A DNA stretch of 64,000 nt from Microbacterium lacus (GTDB lineage: Bacteria; Actinomycetota; Actinomycetes; Actinomycetales; Microbacteriaceae): contig NZ_BAAAPK010000001.1 of assembly GCF_039531105.1 (NCBI RefSeq), positions 868,001 to 932,000 on the forward strand, read 5' to 3'. Made by a program: the position numbers and the translations under genes. This document shows, in pieces, positions 46,287 through 54,722 of the stretch (the stretch's first letter is position 1; the number at the start of each line of letters is the position of its first letter). The notes beneath the pieces are model-generated. The model was given only the letters and a program-made list of their open reading frames with translations. It was not told where the DNA came from and made no database searches.

Positions 46287-48269
46287 TCAGACCGGGTCGG
46301 TGGGCGAGGGAGACGGATCCGGAGCGGGGTCAGCGGGTGGAGTCGTGGGGTCGGGTTCGGCGGGCGGTGTCGTCGGGTCGGCGGGCGGTGTCGACGGGTC
46401 CGCGGGAGGCGTCGTCGGATCCGCCGGCGGGTCCGTCGGATCGGCGGGCGGATCGGTCGGATCGGCGGGCGGATCCGTCGGGTCTGCCGGGGGAGTGGTC
46501 GGATCGGCGGTCGGGTCTGCCGGAGGAGTGGTCGGGTCCGTGGTCGGGTCGGGGTTGGCAGTGGTGGGGTCCGAGCTCCCACCCGTCGGACTCGGGCTGG
46601 GTGTCGTGTTGCCGTTGGGGGTGGTGCCCGTCGGTGTGCCCGACCCGCTGCCCGATCCGCCGCCGGTCTGAGCCTGTGAGGCCGGCGTCGTCGGCTTGGC
46701 CGTCGGCGAGGCGGCCGCGATCTGCTTCTCGCTCTGCTGCACGGCGCGCTGCGTGGCCTGCCGGCGCGGATTCGACGGGCCGCTTCCGCCGCCGCGGCTG
46801 CCTCCCTGATCGGCGACGGGTTGCGTCTCGGCGACGGTTTCCAGCGGGGGTGCGGCGACGGGATCCGTCGCCGGTGCCGACGACGAGGACGGCGTCGGGC
46901 TCGGCGTGCCGGAGTCGAACCCCGTGAGCTCGGGGGAGCGCGACCCGGCCGACAGTGTGCTCGCGAACACGATCGCCGCGGCGATCGTGACGGCGGCGCC
47001 CGCCAGCAGGATCGGCGAGGACTTGCGCGCGAACGACGACGACTCGGCGGACACGGGGAACGGCGGGTCGAGCGCCACGGCTTCCCCGGTGGGTGCGTCG
47101 GGCAGAAGGGCCAGCGCGTCGGACGGCCCATCGGCGATCAGCGCAAGAGCTCCGGGAGTCCCGAGGACGCGGCGGTCCTCGGCGCGGACGAGCGCCGTGC
47201 GCGCGGCGCCGAGGGCGATCGCGGCCTTGGGGTCGGCATCAACCGCGATGGGCCGATCGAACCGCTCGGACAGCCGCTGCGCGACCTGGGGGATCCGGGA
47301 CGACCCGCCGATCAGGAGGATCGAGTCCAGCTGCTCGGGCTCGAGGCCCGCGGACTCGAGCGCGTCGTCGACGGCGTCGATCGTCCGGTCGACCGACGGC
47401 AGGATCATGGCCTCGAACTCGGAGCGGGTCAGACGCACGCTCGTGCGCTGCGGCGGAACGAGCACCGGGATCGACGCGTCAGAGTCGAACGACAGCGCCT
47501 CCTTCGCATCCACGCACTCGCGACGCAGCTGCGAGAGGGCCAGTCGCGTGTCCGGCTCGTCCATCGCGAGGGTCGCGACGTCGATTCCGGATGCCGAGAT
47601 GACGTGCCGCAGAACCGCATCGTCGAAGTCCGCTCCACCGAGGTCTTCGATCCCGGTCGGCTCACCGACGATGTCGAACGTGCCGTCGATCTCCTTGCGG
47701 AGCAGGACCGTGTCGAACGTGCCGCCGCCGAGGTCGTACACCGCGAGCGTCTGGCCCATCTCCAGCGGGCGGGCCGCTTCGTAGTGCCGTGCGGCCGCTT
47801 CGGGCTCGGAGATCAGCTCGACCGCGGTGACGCCCACCGCGGCGAGGGCGGACCGGATCAGTTCGAGGCGGTGCGCGCCCCACTCGGTCGGGTGCGTCAG
47901 GGCGACGCCCTCAGGCTCCGCACCTTCCCGTTCCGCGACCTGGCGGACGATGTCGGCCGCGGTCTGGGCATAGAGGTGCTCGGCGCGCAGTGCGCGGTCA
48001 CCGACCGTGATCGGGACGTCGTCACCGACGCTGCGCTTGAACTCGCGGATCAGCCGCTCGGGCTGCGTCACACCGCGACGCTCGGCGGCATCTCCGAAGG
48101 ACAGCTCGCCGTCGTCGCCGACGAAGACGACGGTGGCCGCGCTGTCGCTGCGGCGACCCAGCGTGAACGGAGCTGCGACGATGCTGCCGTCGGCCGCCAC
48201 GCGTGCGGTCGCTGCCGCTACGCGGCTTGTCCCCACATCGATAGCAAGAAAATAAGACGACTGTGTCAT
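46287..48269 (-). CDS. membrane-anchored Hsp70-like protein with Pro-Thr tail
   Basis: The ATG at 48269, after GGGGGAAC, gives 660 residues. The N-terminal 370 form an Hsp70/actin ATPase with AIDVGTSR, YDLGGGTFD, SEPEAAARHY and ILLIGGSSRIPQ. There is no substrate-binding domain. Instead a membrane helix (about 420-440) leads to an exterior tail of some 220 residues, rich in Ser/Gly/Thr and then in PADPT repeats. The ATPase is therefore cytoplasmic and the tail probably spans the wall. Hsp70 proteins with membrane anchors occur in Actinobacteria, with unknown roles. It heads the minus-strand operon with the regulator. Confidence 0.85.
   Translation of the reverse strand: MTQSSYFLAIDVGTSRVAAATARVAADGSIVAAPFTLGRRSDSAATVVFVGDDGELSFGDAAERRGVTQPERLIREFKRSVGDDVPITVGDRALRAEHLYAQTAADIVRQVAEREGAEPEGVALTHPTEWGAHRLELIRSALAAVGVTAVELISEPEAAARHYEAARPLEMGQTLAVYDLGGGTFDTVLLRKEIDGTFDIVGEPTGIEDLGGADFDDAVLRHVISASGIDVATLAMDEPDTRLALSQLRRECVDAKEALSFDSDASIPVLVPPQRTSVRLTRSEFEAMILPSVDRTIDAVDDALESAGLEPEQLDSILLIGGSSRIPQVAQRLSERFDRPIAVDADPKAAIALGAARTALVRAEDRRVLGTPGALALIADGPSDALALLPDAPTGEAVALDPPFPVSAESSSFARKSSPILLAGAAVTIAAAIVFASTLSAGSRSPELTGFDSGTPSPTPSSSSAPATDPVAAPPLETVAETQPVADQGGSRGGGSGPSNPRRQATQRAVQQSEKQIAAASPTAKPTTPASQAQTGGGSGSGSGTPTGTTPNGNTTPSPSPTGGSSDPTTANPDPTTDPTTPPADPTADPTTPPADPTDPPADPTDPPADPTDPPADPTTPPADPSTPPADPTTPPAEPDPTTPPADPAPDPSPSPTDPV
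46377..46520 (-). repeat. tandem repeats encoding the PADPT tail
   Basis: Imperfect repeats of about 21-24 bp on the minus strand encode PADPT(D/T)PP units at the C-terminus of the Hsp70-like protein. The repeat is in frame, so copy number changes would only alter tail length. Confidence 0.75.
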
Positions 48270-48519
48270 GTTGCCAGTTCCCCCAAGAACCTGACGTACT
48301 GCTTCCCCCATGCCATGTCTACCACCGCGTGGGGCTGTCCGCGAGGGGTGTGCCGACCCTTGTCCCTGGTATCTCGAGACGTTACGATCCGCAGTTCTCA
48401 TGTGCTCAGAGCATCGAGTGCCCGCCCTGATACATCGGGTTCGGAAAATGCCCGTCACGGCACGTTCCCGCCCGTCCTGAGGTCTTCGGTGCGGCGCGTG
48501 ATTCGGATTGCGTCACAGG

Positions 48520-48546
48520 CTGGCACTCACGTTGCATGAGTGCCAG
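48520..48546. promoter_or_regulatory. CIRCE element 1 (HrcA operator)
   Basis: CTGGCACTC, 9 bp, GAGTGCCAG: a perfect inverted repeat with the canonical CIRCE spacing. It overlaps the groES -35 box, so HrcA bound here should block RNA polymerase. Confidence 0.9.
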
Positions 48547-48560
48547 CGCTTGCCTAGACT
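48532..48560 (+). promoter_or_regulatory. groES promoter
   Basis: TTGCAT (48532-48537) and TAGACT (48555-48560) are 17 bp apart. The start of transcription falls near 48567, inside the second CIRCE element. The leader before the GTG is about 60 nt. Confidence 0.7.
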
Positions 48561-48564
48561 GGCG

Positions 48565-48591
48565 TTAGCACTCTCAGGTGGAGTTTGCTAA
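48565..48591. promoter_or_regulatory. CIRCE element 2 (imperfect)
   Basis: TTAGCACTC, 9 bp, GTTTGCTAA: the left arm is the exact CIRCE consensus and the right arm has two mismatches. It covers the predicted transcription start, giving two repressor sites at one promoter. Confidence 0.8.
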
Positions 48592-48627
48592 TCAGTCTTG
48601 AAGTTTCAAGGAAAGCAGAGGTAGACC

Positions 48628-48924
48628 GTGTCGGTTTCCATCAAGCCGCTCGAGGACCGCATCGTCATCAAGCAGGTCGAGGCCGAGCAGACCACCGCGA
48701 GTGGTCTGGTCATCCCCGACACCGCCAAGGAGAAGCCCCAGGAGGGCGAGGTCGTGGCGGTGGGCCCCGGCCGCATTGACGACAACGGCAACCGTGTTCC
48801 GCTCGATGTCGCCGTCGGCGACCGCGTGCTGTACAGCAAGTACGGCGGCACCGAGGTCAAGTTCGGCGCGGACGAGTTCCTCGTCCTGTCGGCGCGTGAC
48901 GTTCTGGCGGTCGTGGTCCGCTGA
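48628..48924 (+). CDS. groS: co-chaperonin GroES
   Basis: The 98-residue protein begins [16 protein letters not shown] and has the mobile loop [14 protein letters not shown] and the typical [16 protein letters not shown]. It caps GroEL during folding. A GTG start is used. No groEL follows, as is usual in Actinobacteria where a groEL copy lies elsewhere. Two CIRCE sites show HrcA-controlled heat-shock expression. Confidence 0.97.
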   Translation: MSVSIKPLEDRIVIKQVEAEQTTASGLVIPDTAKEKPQEGEVVAVGPGRIDDNGNRVPLDVAVGDRVLYSKYGGTEVKFGADEFLVLSARDVLAVVVR

Positions 48925-48937
48925 GACCGGCCGCTTT

Positions 48938-48973
48938 CGGAAGGCCCGGGTGCTTCGGCACCCGGGCCTTCCG
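48938..48973 (+). terminator. groES terminator
   Basis: CGGAAGGCCCGGGTGC and GCACCCGGGCCTTCCG form a perfect 16-bp stem with a TTCG tetraloop, 13 nt after the stop codon. Confidence 0.9.
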
Positions 48974-48992
48974 TCGTTGCGGGGCGCCCGCT

Positions 48993-49091
48993 GTTCACAA
49001 CTCCCGCATTCGCCGAGGCCGCGCAGAGCGCGGGCCGCGCATTCGCGCGGATTCGGCCACTGCGCGGACGCGGAGAGCGGGAGTCGTGAAC
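48993..49091. repeat. palindromic intergenic element with ACTCCCGC arms, copy B
   Basis: GTTCACAACTCCCGC (48993-49007) pairs with GCGGGAGTCGTGAAC (49077-49091) with one mismatch. The interior contains GCGCGGATT, as does the related element at 23911-23998. It lies between the groES terminator and rarD. No gene is visible inside. Confidence 0.65.
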
Positions 49092-49118
49092 GCGCAACGG
49101 CGCTGACGGATCCGCGCC

Positions 49119-49124
49119 TACGCT
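49119..49124 (+). promoter_or_regulatory. -10 box of rarD (leaderless)
   Basis: TACGCT lies 6 nt before the GTG at 49131. Confidence 0.5.
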
Positions 49125-49130
49125 GGGTGA

Positions 49131-50102
49131 GTGAGCCGACCCGATCCTGAGACCGCCCGCGCGGCATCCGGATCGCAGATCGACACGCCGAGAGAGCGGG
49201 CGCTGGGCGGTCTGTACGCGTTCACGGCGTACCTGCTCTGGGGCTTCCTGCCGCTGTACTTCCTCCTGCTCGCACCCACCGGGCCGTTCGAACTGGTCGC
49301 GTGGCGCATCCTGCTGTCGCTGATCTTCTGCGCGTTCCTGCTGACCGTGCTCCGCGGATGGGGGAGACTGCTCGCCGTCGTCCGCCGGCCGCGGCTGCTG
49401 CTGTGGACAGGGGTTGCCGGGGCGCTGATCTACGTCAACTGGCAGGTGTACATCCTCGCCACCCTCAGCGGGCACGTGATCGAAGCGAGTCTCGGCTACT
49501 TCATGAACCCGATCGTCACGGTGGTGCTGGGGGTCGTGGTGCTGCGCGAGCGACTGCGCGTCGTGCAGTGGATCGCGGTCGGCATCGCCGTCGCCGCCGT
49601 GGCGGTCATCGTCGTCGGCTACGGCGACTTCCCGTGGATCGCCCTGACCCTCGCGTTCACGTTCGGCATCTACGGGCTCGTGAAGAAGCGACTGGGCCCC
49701 TCGGTGGATGCCGTGAGCGGGCTCACGCTCGAATCGGCGTGGCTCGTCCCGGTCGCGGCCGTGATCCTCATCGTGGTCGGATCGACCTCCGGACTCACGA
49801 TGGGTGCGGCGGGGCCGTGGCACGCGCTGCTCCTGAGCCTCGCCGGCGTCATCACGGCCGTGCCGCTGCTGCTGTTCGCCGCCGGCGCGCGGCGCATCCC
49901 GCTGACCGTGGTCGGACTGCTGCAGTTCATCGCGCCGATTCTGCAGTTCATCATCGGCGCGTGGCTGCTGGGCGAACCCATGCCCCTCGAGCGCTGGATC
50001 GGCTTCGCCCTCGTGTGGCTCGCCCTGATCGTGCTGTCGGTGGACTCGGTGCTGTTCGCGCGCCGCGCGCGCGGCGTCTCGGACGTCGGCGAGCTCACCT
50101 GA
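49131..50102 (+). CDS. rarD: RarD/EamA family transporter
   Basis: The 323-residue protein has about ten membrane helices. It contains the RarD segment AFTAYLLWGFLPLYF, then PFELVAWRILLSL, NWQVYILA, SLGYFMNPIVTVVLG and QFIAPILQFIIGAWLLGE. These match RarD rather than general EamA proteins. It belongs to the drug/metabolite transporter superfamily; the substrate is not established. It converges on the copper operon, 9 bp away. Confidence 0.92.
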   Translation: MSRPDPETARAASGSQIDTPRERALGGLYAFTAYLLWGFLPLYFLLLAPTGPFELVAWRILLSLIFCAFLLTVLRGWGRLLAVVRRPRLLLWTGVAGALIYVNWQVYILATLSGHVIEASLGYFMNPIVTVVLGVVVLRERLRVVQWIAVGIAVAAVAVIVVGYGDFPWIALTLAFTFGIYGLVKKRLGPSVDAVSGLTLESAWLVPVAAVILIVVGSTSGLTMGAAGPWHALLLSLAGVITAVPLLLFAAGARRIPLTVVGLLQFIAPILQFIIGAWLLGEPMPLERWIGFALVWLALIVLSVDSVLFARRARGVSDVGELT

Positions 50103-50111
50103 GCGGCCGCC

Positions 50112-50414
50112 TCAGCGCACGAGCCTCGCGATCGCCGCGGTCGCCTCGGTGATCTTGGCGTCGGCCTCCGCACCGCCCAGGCGCGCCGCATCGACGACGC
50201 AGTGCCGCAGGTGGTCGTCCAGCAGGCCCACCGCGACCGCCTCCAGAGCGCTCGTCAGCGCGCTGATCTGCGTGAGGATGTCGATGCAGTACTTCTCGTC
50301 CTCGACCATCTTGTGGATGCCGCGCGCCTGACCCTCGATCCGCCGCATGCGGTTGAGGTACTTCTCCTTGTCGGTGATGTAGCCGTGGTGCGCGTGCGCG
50401 GTGGTGTCGGTCAT
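50112..50414 (-). CDS. csoR: copper-sensing repressor, CsoR family
   Basis: The 100-residue all-helical protein has the CsoR/RcnR core [16 protein letters not shown]. The Cys-x24-His-x3-Cys copper ligands are seen as KYCIDIL and DDHLRHC. Cu(I) binding releases it from DNA. It is the last gene of copZ-copA-csoR and overlaps copA by ATGA, so it is made together with the exporter it controls. Its operator is upstream of copZ. Confidence 0.93.
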   Translation of the reverse strand: MTDTTAHAHHGYITDKEKYLNRMRRIEGQARGIHKMVEDEKYCIDILTQISALTSALEAVAVGLLDDHLRHCVVDAARLGGAEADAKITEATAAIARLVR

Positions 50415-52675
50415 GCGAGCTCCTTGACGGGAAGGGGGCGGAAACGGCGCAGGCGCAGGCTGTTGCCGACGACGAAGACACTGGATGCCGCCATCGCAGC
50501 CCCGGCGATCATCGGGTTCAGCAGCCCGAGCGCCGCGAGCGGGATCGCCGCGACGTTGTAGGCGAAAGCCCAGAACAGGTTCGTGCGGATCGTCCGGAAC
50601 GTCCGGCGGGACAGACGCACCGCGTCGGCGGCGCTGCGCAGATCGCCACGCACCAGAGTGATGTCCGCGGCTTCGATCGCGGCATCCGTCCCCGTGCCCA
50701 TCGCGAGACCGAGGTCGGCCTGCGCAAGGGCGGCGGCGTCGTTCACGCCGTCTCCGACCATCGCGACGACGCGTCCCTCGGCCTGCAGTTCCTTGACGAC
50801 GGCGACCTTCTGCTGCGGCAGCACGCCGGCGATCACCCGCTCGATGCCGACCTCGTCGCCCACGCGTCGCGCGACCGTCGCGTTGTCGCCGGTGAGCAGC
50901 ACGGGATCGAGTCCCAGTGCGCGCAGCTGCGCGACCGCCTCCGCGCTGGAGGGTGCGACCCGGTCGGCGACCACGAGCACGCCGCGGGCCCGACCGTCCC
51001 ACGCCACCAGCACCGCGGAGGAGCCTTCGGCCTCGGCGGACTCCTTGGCCGCCAGGAGTTCGGGGGAGAGGTGGATCGCCCAGTCCGCGAGCAGCTGCTC
51101 GCGGCCGACGATCACCGCGTGACCCGCCACGACACCCGAGACGCCGACGCCCGTCGTGGCGGCGAAGGACTCCACAGCCGGCAGGTCGCCGAGCTCCGCG
51201 CGGGCCGCGCGGGCGATCGCCTGGGCGATGGGGTGCTCGGATGCCGCCTCCACGGCGCCGGCCAGCCTCAGCAGTTCGGCGCGCGGGGTGTCGGCATCCG
51301 TGACCGCGTCGATGAGCGACATGCGCCCTGTCGTCACGGTGCCGGTCTTGTCGAGCACGATCGTGTCGACCGTGCGCGAGGACTCGAGCACTTCGGGACC
51401 CTTGATCAGGATGCCGAGCTGGGCTCCGCGGCCGGTGCCGACCAGCAGTGCGGTGGGGGTCGCGAGGCCCAGCGCGCACGGGCACGCGATGATGAGGACC
51501 GCGACCGCGGCGGTGAAGGCCGCGGCGGCCGGAGCACCGATCAGCAGCCACGTCACGAGGGTGCCGAGCGCGATCACGAGGACGATCGGCACGAAGACCC
51601 CGGAGATCCGGTCGGCGAGCCGCTGGACGTCGGCCTTGCCGGACTGCGCCTGCTGCACGAGCCGGGCCATCTGCGCGAGCTGCGTATCGGCGCCGACGCG
51701 CGTCGCACGCACGAGCAGTCGTCCGCCGGCGTTCACGGTGGCGCCGAGGACCGCGTCGCCCTCGCCGACCTCGACCGGCAGCGATTCGCCGGTCACCATG
51801 GAGGCGTCCACCGCCGAGGTGCCCGAGACGATGACGCCGTCGGTCGCGATCTTCTCACCCGGGCGCACGACGAACTCGTCGCCGACCCGGAGCGAGGCGA
51901 TCGGGATGCGCCCGGACACGCCGTCGCGGATGACCTCGACGTCCTTCGCGCCGAGCTCGAGCAGCGCCCGCAGGGCCGCCCCCGCGCGCCGCTTGGAGCG
52001 CACCTCGAAGTACCGGCCGGCGAGGACGAACATCGTCACGCCCGCGGCCACCTCGAGGTAGATGTTCCCGGCGCCGTCCGACGGGCGGATCGTCCATTCG
52101 AACGCGTGCGTCATGCCCGGCATCCCGGCGGTGCCGAAGAAGAGCGCGTACAGCGACCACGCGAACGCCGCCGACGTGCCGATCGAGATGAGGGTGTCCA
52201 TCGTCGCGGCGCCGTGGCGGAGATTGATCCACGCGGCGCGGTGGAACGGCCAGCCCGCCCACAGCACGACCGGGGTGGCCAGGGCGAGCGAGACCCACTG
52301 CCAGTAGTCGAACTGCAGCGCGGGGATCATCGCCATCGCGATCACCGGCACCGACAGCACGACCGCTCCGATCAGGCGGCGCCGGAGCGAGGTCAGCTCG
52401 CGATCCTCGGGCTCGTCGCCGGCGGATGCCGGGGGCTCGGGGAGCGCCGCGGTGTAGCCGGTCTTCTCCACCTCGGCGATGAGGACGGCGGGGTCCACTC
52501 CGGCGGGCGCGTCGACGACGGCTTTCTCGGTCGCGTAGTTCACGCTCGCCGAGACGCCGTCGAGGCGATTGAGCTTCTTCTCGATGCGGTTCGCGCACGA
52601 GGCGCACGTCATGCCGCCGATGTCGAGCTCGACATGGGACGGTGCGTCCGGCACGGCCGCGGGTGCCGGGGCCAT
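50411..52675 (-). CDS. copA: copper-exporting P1B-type ATPase
   Basis: The 754-residue pump has an N-terminal metal-binding domain with GMTCASC near residue 21 and eight expected membrane helices. The CPC transport motif lies in [19 protein letters not shown]. The phosphorylation site is DKTGTVT, the HP motif lies in SEHPIA, and the hinge is [16 protein letters not shown]. These identify a Cu(I) exporter. It overlaps copZ and csoR at either end. Confidence 0.96.
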   Translation of the reverse strand: MAPAPAAVPDAPSHVELDIGGMTCASCANRIEKKLNRLDGVSASVNYATEKAVVDAPAGVDPAVLIAEVEKTGYTAALPEPPASAGDEPEDRELTSLRRRLIGAVVLSVPVIAMAMIPALQFDYWQWVSLALATPVVLWAGWPFHRAAWINLRHGAATMDTLISIGTSAAFAWSLYALFFGTAGMPGMTHAFEWTIRPSDGAGNIYLEVAAGVTMFVLAGRYFEVRSKRRAGAALRALLELGAKDVEVIRDGVSGRIPIASLRVGDEFVVRPGEKIATDGVIVSGTSAVDASMVTGESLPVEVGEGDAVLGATVNAGGRLLVRATRVGADTQLAQMARLVQQAQSGKADVQRLADRISGVFVPIVLVIALGTLVTWLLIGAPAAAAFTAAVAVLIIACPCALGLATPTALLVGTGRGAQLGILIKGPEVLESSRTVDTIVLDKTGTVTTGRMSLIDAVTDADTPRAELLRLAGAVEAASEHPIAQAIARAARAELGDLPAVESFAATTGVGVSGVVAGHAVIVGREQLLADWAIHLSPELLAAKESAEAEGSSAVLVAWDGRARGVLVVADRVAPSSAEAVAQLRALGLDPVLLTGDNATVARRVGDEVGIERVIAGVLPQQKVAVVKELQAEGRVVAMVGDGVNDAAALAQADLGLAMGTGTDAAIEAADITLVRGDLRSAADAVRLSRRTFRTIRTNLFWAFAYNVAAIPLAALGLLNPMIAGAAMAASSVFVVGNSLRLRRFRPLPVKELA

Positions 52676-52884
52676 CAGACGCGGGCCGCGGAGTATCCCG
52701 CCTCGTCGACCGCGGCGAGCACCGCGTCGTCGTCGAGCGGGGAGGCGGAGGTGATGACCAGGGTGCCCGCAGCGGCGCTCACGTCGACCTGTTCGACCCC
52801 GGCGATCTTCTGCACCTCGCCGCGCACGGCGTTCTCGCAGTGGCTGCAGGTCATCCCGGTCACGGTGTACTGGTTCGTCGTCAT
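52675..52884 (-). CDS. copZ: copper chaperone, HMA domain
   Basis: The 69-residue protein is a single heavy-metal-associated domain with [11 protein letters not shown] near residue 10. It carries Cu(I) to the pump. The ATG at 52884 is chosen since the domain begins here; the frame runs on upstream into the operator region. It shares one base with the copA start (TGATG). Confidence 0.94.
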   Translation of the reverse strand: MTTNQYTVTGMTCSHCENAVRGEVQKIAGVEQVDVSAAAGTLVITSASPLDDDAVLAAVDEAGYSAARV

Positions 52885-52904
52885 GTCTCGGCCTTTCGTG
52901 AGGA

Positions 52905-52919
52905 TACCCCTAGGGGGTA
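52905..52919. promoter_or_regulatory. CsoR operator of the copper operon
   Basis: TACCCCTAGGGGGTA is the GC-box palindrome bound by CsoR repressors. It lies 20 bp before the copZ start. TTGTCA on the minus strand (plus positions near 52929-52934) could be the -35, placing the operator over the -10 region. Confidence 0.8.
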
Positions 52920-53133
52920 GTACGTCGATGACAACCGTATACGGCAGTGGGGTATTCCGGGCCGCAGAGGTGGAATCCGCTCCCATCGACCGTGGAACCG
53001 CGGACCATAACGATCGGGTCGCGTTACATATCGTTAACGAAAGGCAACATTGGCGAGACCGGCTCCGGTTTAGGTTTAGGGGAACTGGCCCGGCGCCCGA
53101 GCCGGACCGCGTTCATTCACAGCAAGGAGCAAC

Positions 53134-54408
53134 ATGAGCGTCTTCTCCCGAGGCACTGCCTCCCGTTCGCGCGTGCGGGCGGTGATCGGCGGTATCGCCA
53201 TCGCCGGCGCCAGCGCCCTCGTCCTCGCCGGGTGCGCCGGCGGTGGAGGCACGGCCGAGCCTTCGGATTCGGCTGCCCCCGCTGAGGATCTCACCCTCAA
53301 GATCGGCACCGTCCTGCCCCAGACCGGCAGCCTCGCCTTCCTCGGCCCGCCCGAGGAGGCCGGTGTCACGCTCGCCGTGAACGAGGTCAACGAGGCCGCG
53401 GCCGGCGTGACCGTCGACGTCACGTTCGGCGACTCGGGTGACGCCGACAACAAGGCGTTCGAGACGACGGTTCCCAAGCTGCAGAGCGAGGGCGTCTCGG
53501 CCATGATCGGTGCCGCATCCTCCGGTGTGACCAAGCTGTTCCTCGACAGCAACGTGTCCGAGGGCATCATCACGTTCTCGCCGGCCAACACGTCGCCCGA
53601 CTTCACCACGTGGGACGACAACGGCCTGTACTGGCGCACGGCTCCCAGCGACCTGCTGCAGGGCGAGGTCCTCGGAAACCTGATCGCCGAGGACGGACAC
53701 AAGAACATCGGCATCATCTACCAGAACGACGCGTACGGCACCGGCCTGTACAACGTCGTCAAGGAGGTCTTCGAGTCCTCCGGCGGATCGGTCGTGGCTG
53801 AGGCGTCCTACAACGACGGCGACAGCTCGTTCGACGCTCAGGTGGCCACCGTCACCGCGGCGAACCCCGACGCGGTGGTGCTCATCACGTTCGACCAGTT
53901 CACGACGATCGCGCCGCTGCTGGTGAACGCCGGCATCCCCGCCTCGGAGTTCTACCTGGTCGACGGAAACCTGTCGAACTACGGCACGGACGTCGCCGTT
54001 TCGCTCGAGGGCGCGAAGGGAACGCTCCCCGGCCCCAAGCTGGAGGACGACTTCCAGCAGCGTCTGAACGACGCGTGGGTCGCCGAGGGCAACGCCGAGC
54101 TGGAGGACTACTCCTACGCGGCCGAGTCCTACGACGCGGTCATCCTGCTCTCCCTCGCTTCGCTCGCGGCCGGCTCGACCGACGCCGAGGCGATCGCGGG
54201 CAAGCTGCAGGAGGTCTCAGGTGGTTCCGGTGACGGCGAGAAGTGCGACTCGTTCGCCGCGTGCGCCGAGATCATCAACGGTGGCGGCGTGGCCGACTAC
54301 GACGGCTACTCCGGTGGCGTCGCGTTCGACGACGCGGGCGACCCGACCGAGGCCACGATCGGTATCTTCCAGTACGGTGCCGACAACATGTACACGCGCA
54401 TCAACTGA
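53134..54408 (+). CDS. livK: branched-chain amino acid ABC transporter substrate-binding lipoprotein
   Basis: The 424-residue protein has a lipoprotein signal with LAGC near residue 30 and a Ser/Gly-rich linker. A two-lobed type I periplasmic-binding fold follows (LKIGTVLPQTGSLAFLGPP; IGAASSGVTKLFLD; YGTGLYNVVKEVFESSGG). AAGGAG stands 5 nt before the ATG. The permease/ATPase genes livHMGF lie downstream on the opposite strand and converge on it, so regulation is separate. Ligand preference within branched amino acids or related amides is not known. Confidence 0.92.
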   Translation: MSVFSRGTASRSRVRAVIGGIAIAGASALVLAGCAGGGGTAEPSDSAAPAEDLTLKIGTVLPQTGSLAFLGPPEEAGVTLAVNEVNEAAAGVTVDVTFGDSGDADNKAFETTVPKLQSEGVSAMIGAASSGVTKLFLDSNVSEGIITFSPANTSPDFTTWDDNGLYWRTAPSDLLQGEVLGNLIAEDGHKNIGIIYQNDAYGTGLYNVVKEVFESSGGSVVAEASYNDGDSSFDAQVATVTAANPDAVVLITFDQFTTIAPLLVNAGIPASEFYLVDGNLSNYGTDVAVSLEGAKGTLPGPKLEDDFQQRLNDAWVAEGNAELEDYSYAAESYDAVILLSLASLAAGSTDAEAIAGKLQEVSGGSGDGEKCDSFAACAEIINGGGVADYDGYSGGVAFDDAGDPTEATIGIFQYGADNMYTRIN

Positions 54409-54427
54409 TCTGATCAGCTGAGCGCAG

Positions 54428-54455
54428 AAGGGCCCCGGGGAAACCCGGGGCCCTT
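54428..54455 (+). terminator. livK terminator
   Basis: AAGGGCCCCGGG and CCCGGGGCCCTT form a perfect 12-bp stem with a GAAA tetraloop, 19 nt past the stop codon. Confidence 0.88.
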
Positions 54456-54477
54456 CGTGCGTCCCCCGCCCGCTCCG

Positions 54478-54663
54478 CCGAGATGGTGGGTTTTCCGCCG
54501 AGATGGTGGGTCTTCTCCCGAGGTGGTGGGTCTTCTCCCGAGGTGGTGGGTTCTCCCGCGAGATGGTGGGGGCCATCTCGGCGCAGGAGGGACCATCTCG
54601 GCGTAGGAGGGGCCATCTCGGCGGGGGAAGGGCCATCTCGGCGCAGGAGGGACCATCTCGGCG
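54478..54663. repeat. mirrored array of 20-bp units, copy 2 (5+5)
   Basis: Five forward units of the form CCGAG(A/G)TGGTGGG follow each other at 20-bp steps (54479, 54499, 54519, 54539, 54559). Five reverse units G(G/A)CCATCTCGGCG follow at 54571, 54591, 54611, 54631 and 54651. The halves are mirror images, so a fold-back of about 90 bp per arm is possible. It lies between the convergent livK and livF genes and has the same design as the array at 30037-30183. Confidence 0.85.
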
Positions 54664-54722
54664 CGCACGAAAAGAGAAGCGGATGCCGGTCACCCGGCAT
54701 CCGCTTCGCTACGACGAAACAG

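Noticed and set aside
42249..48269. Defence-island interpretation of the dynamin, STAND ATPase and Hsp70-like genes
   Set aside because: Dynamin-like and STAND proteins occur in phage defence, but there are no nucleases, toxins or mobile-element genes nearby, and the IniB-like proteins point to a cell-wall-stress locus instead. Not fully excluded.
54478..54663. 20-bp-spaced units considered as a CRISPR array
   Set aside because: Half of the units are inverted, the spacers are only about 7 bp and themselves similar, and no cas genes are nearby.
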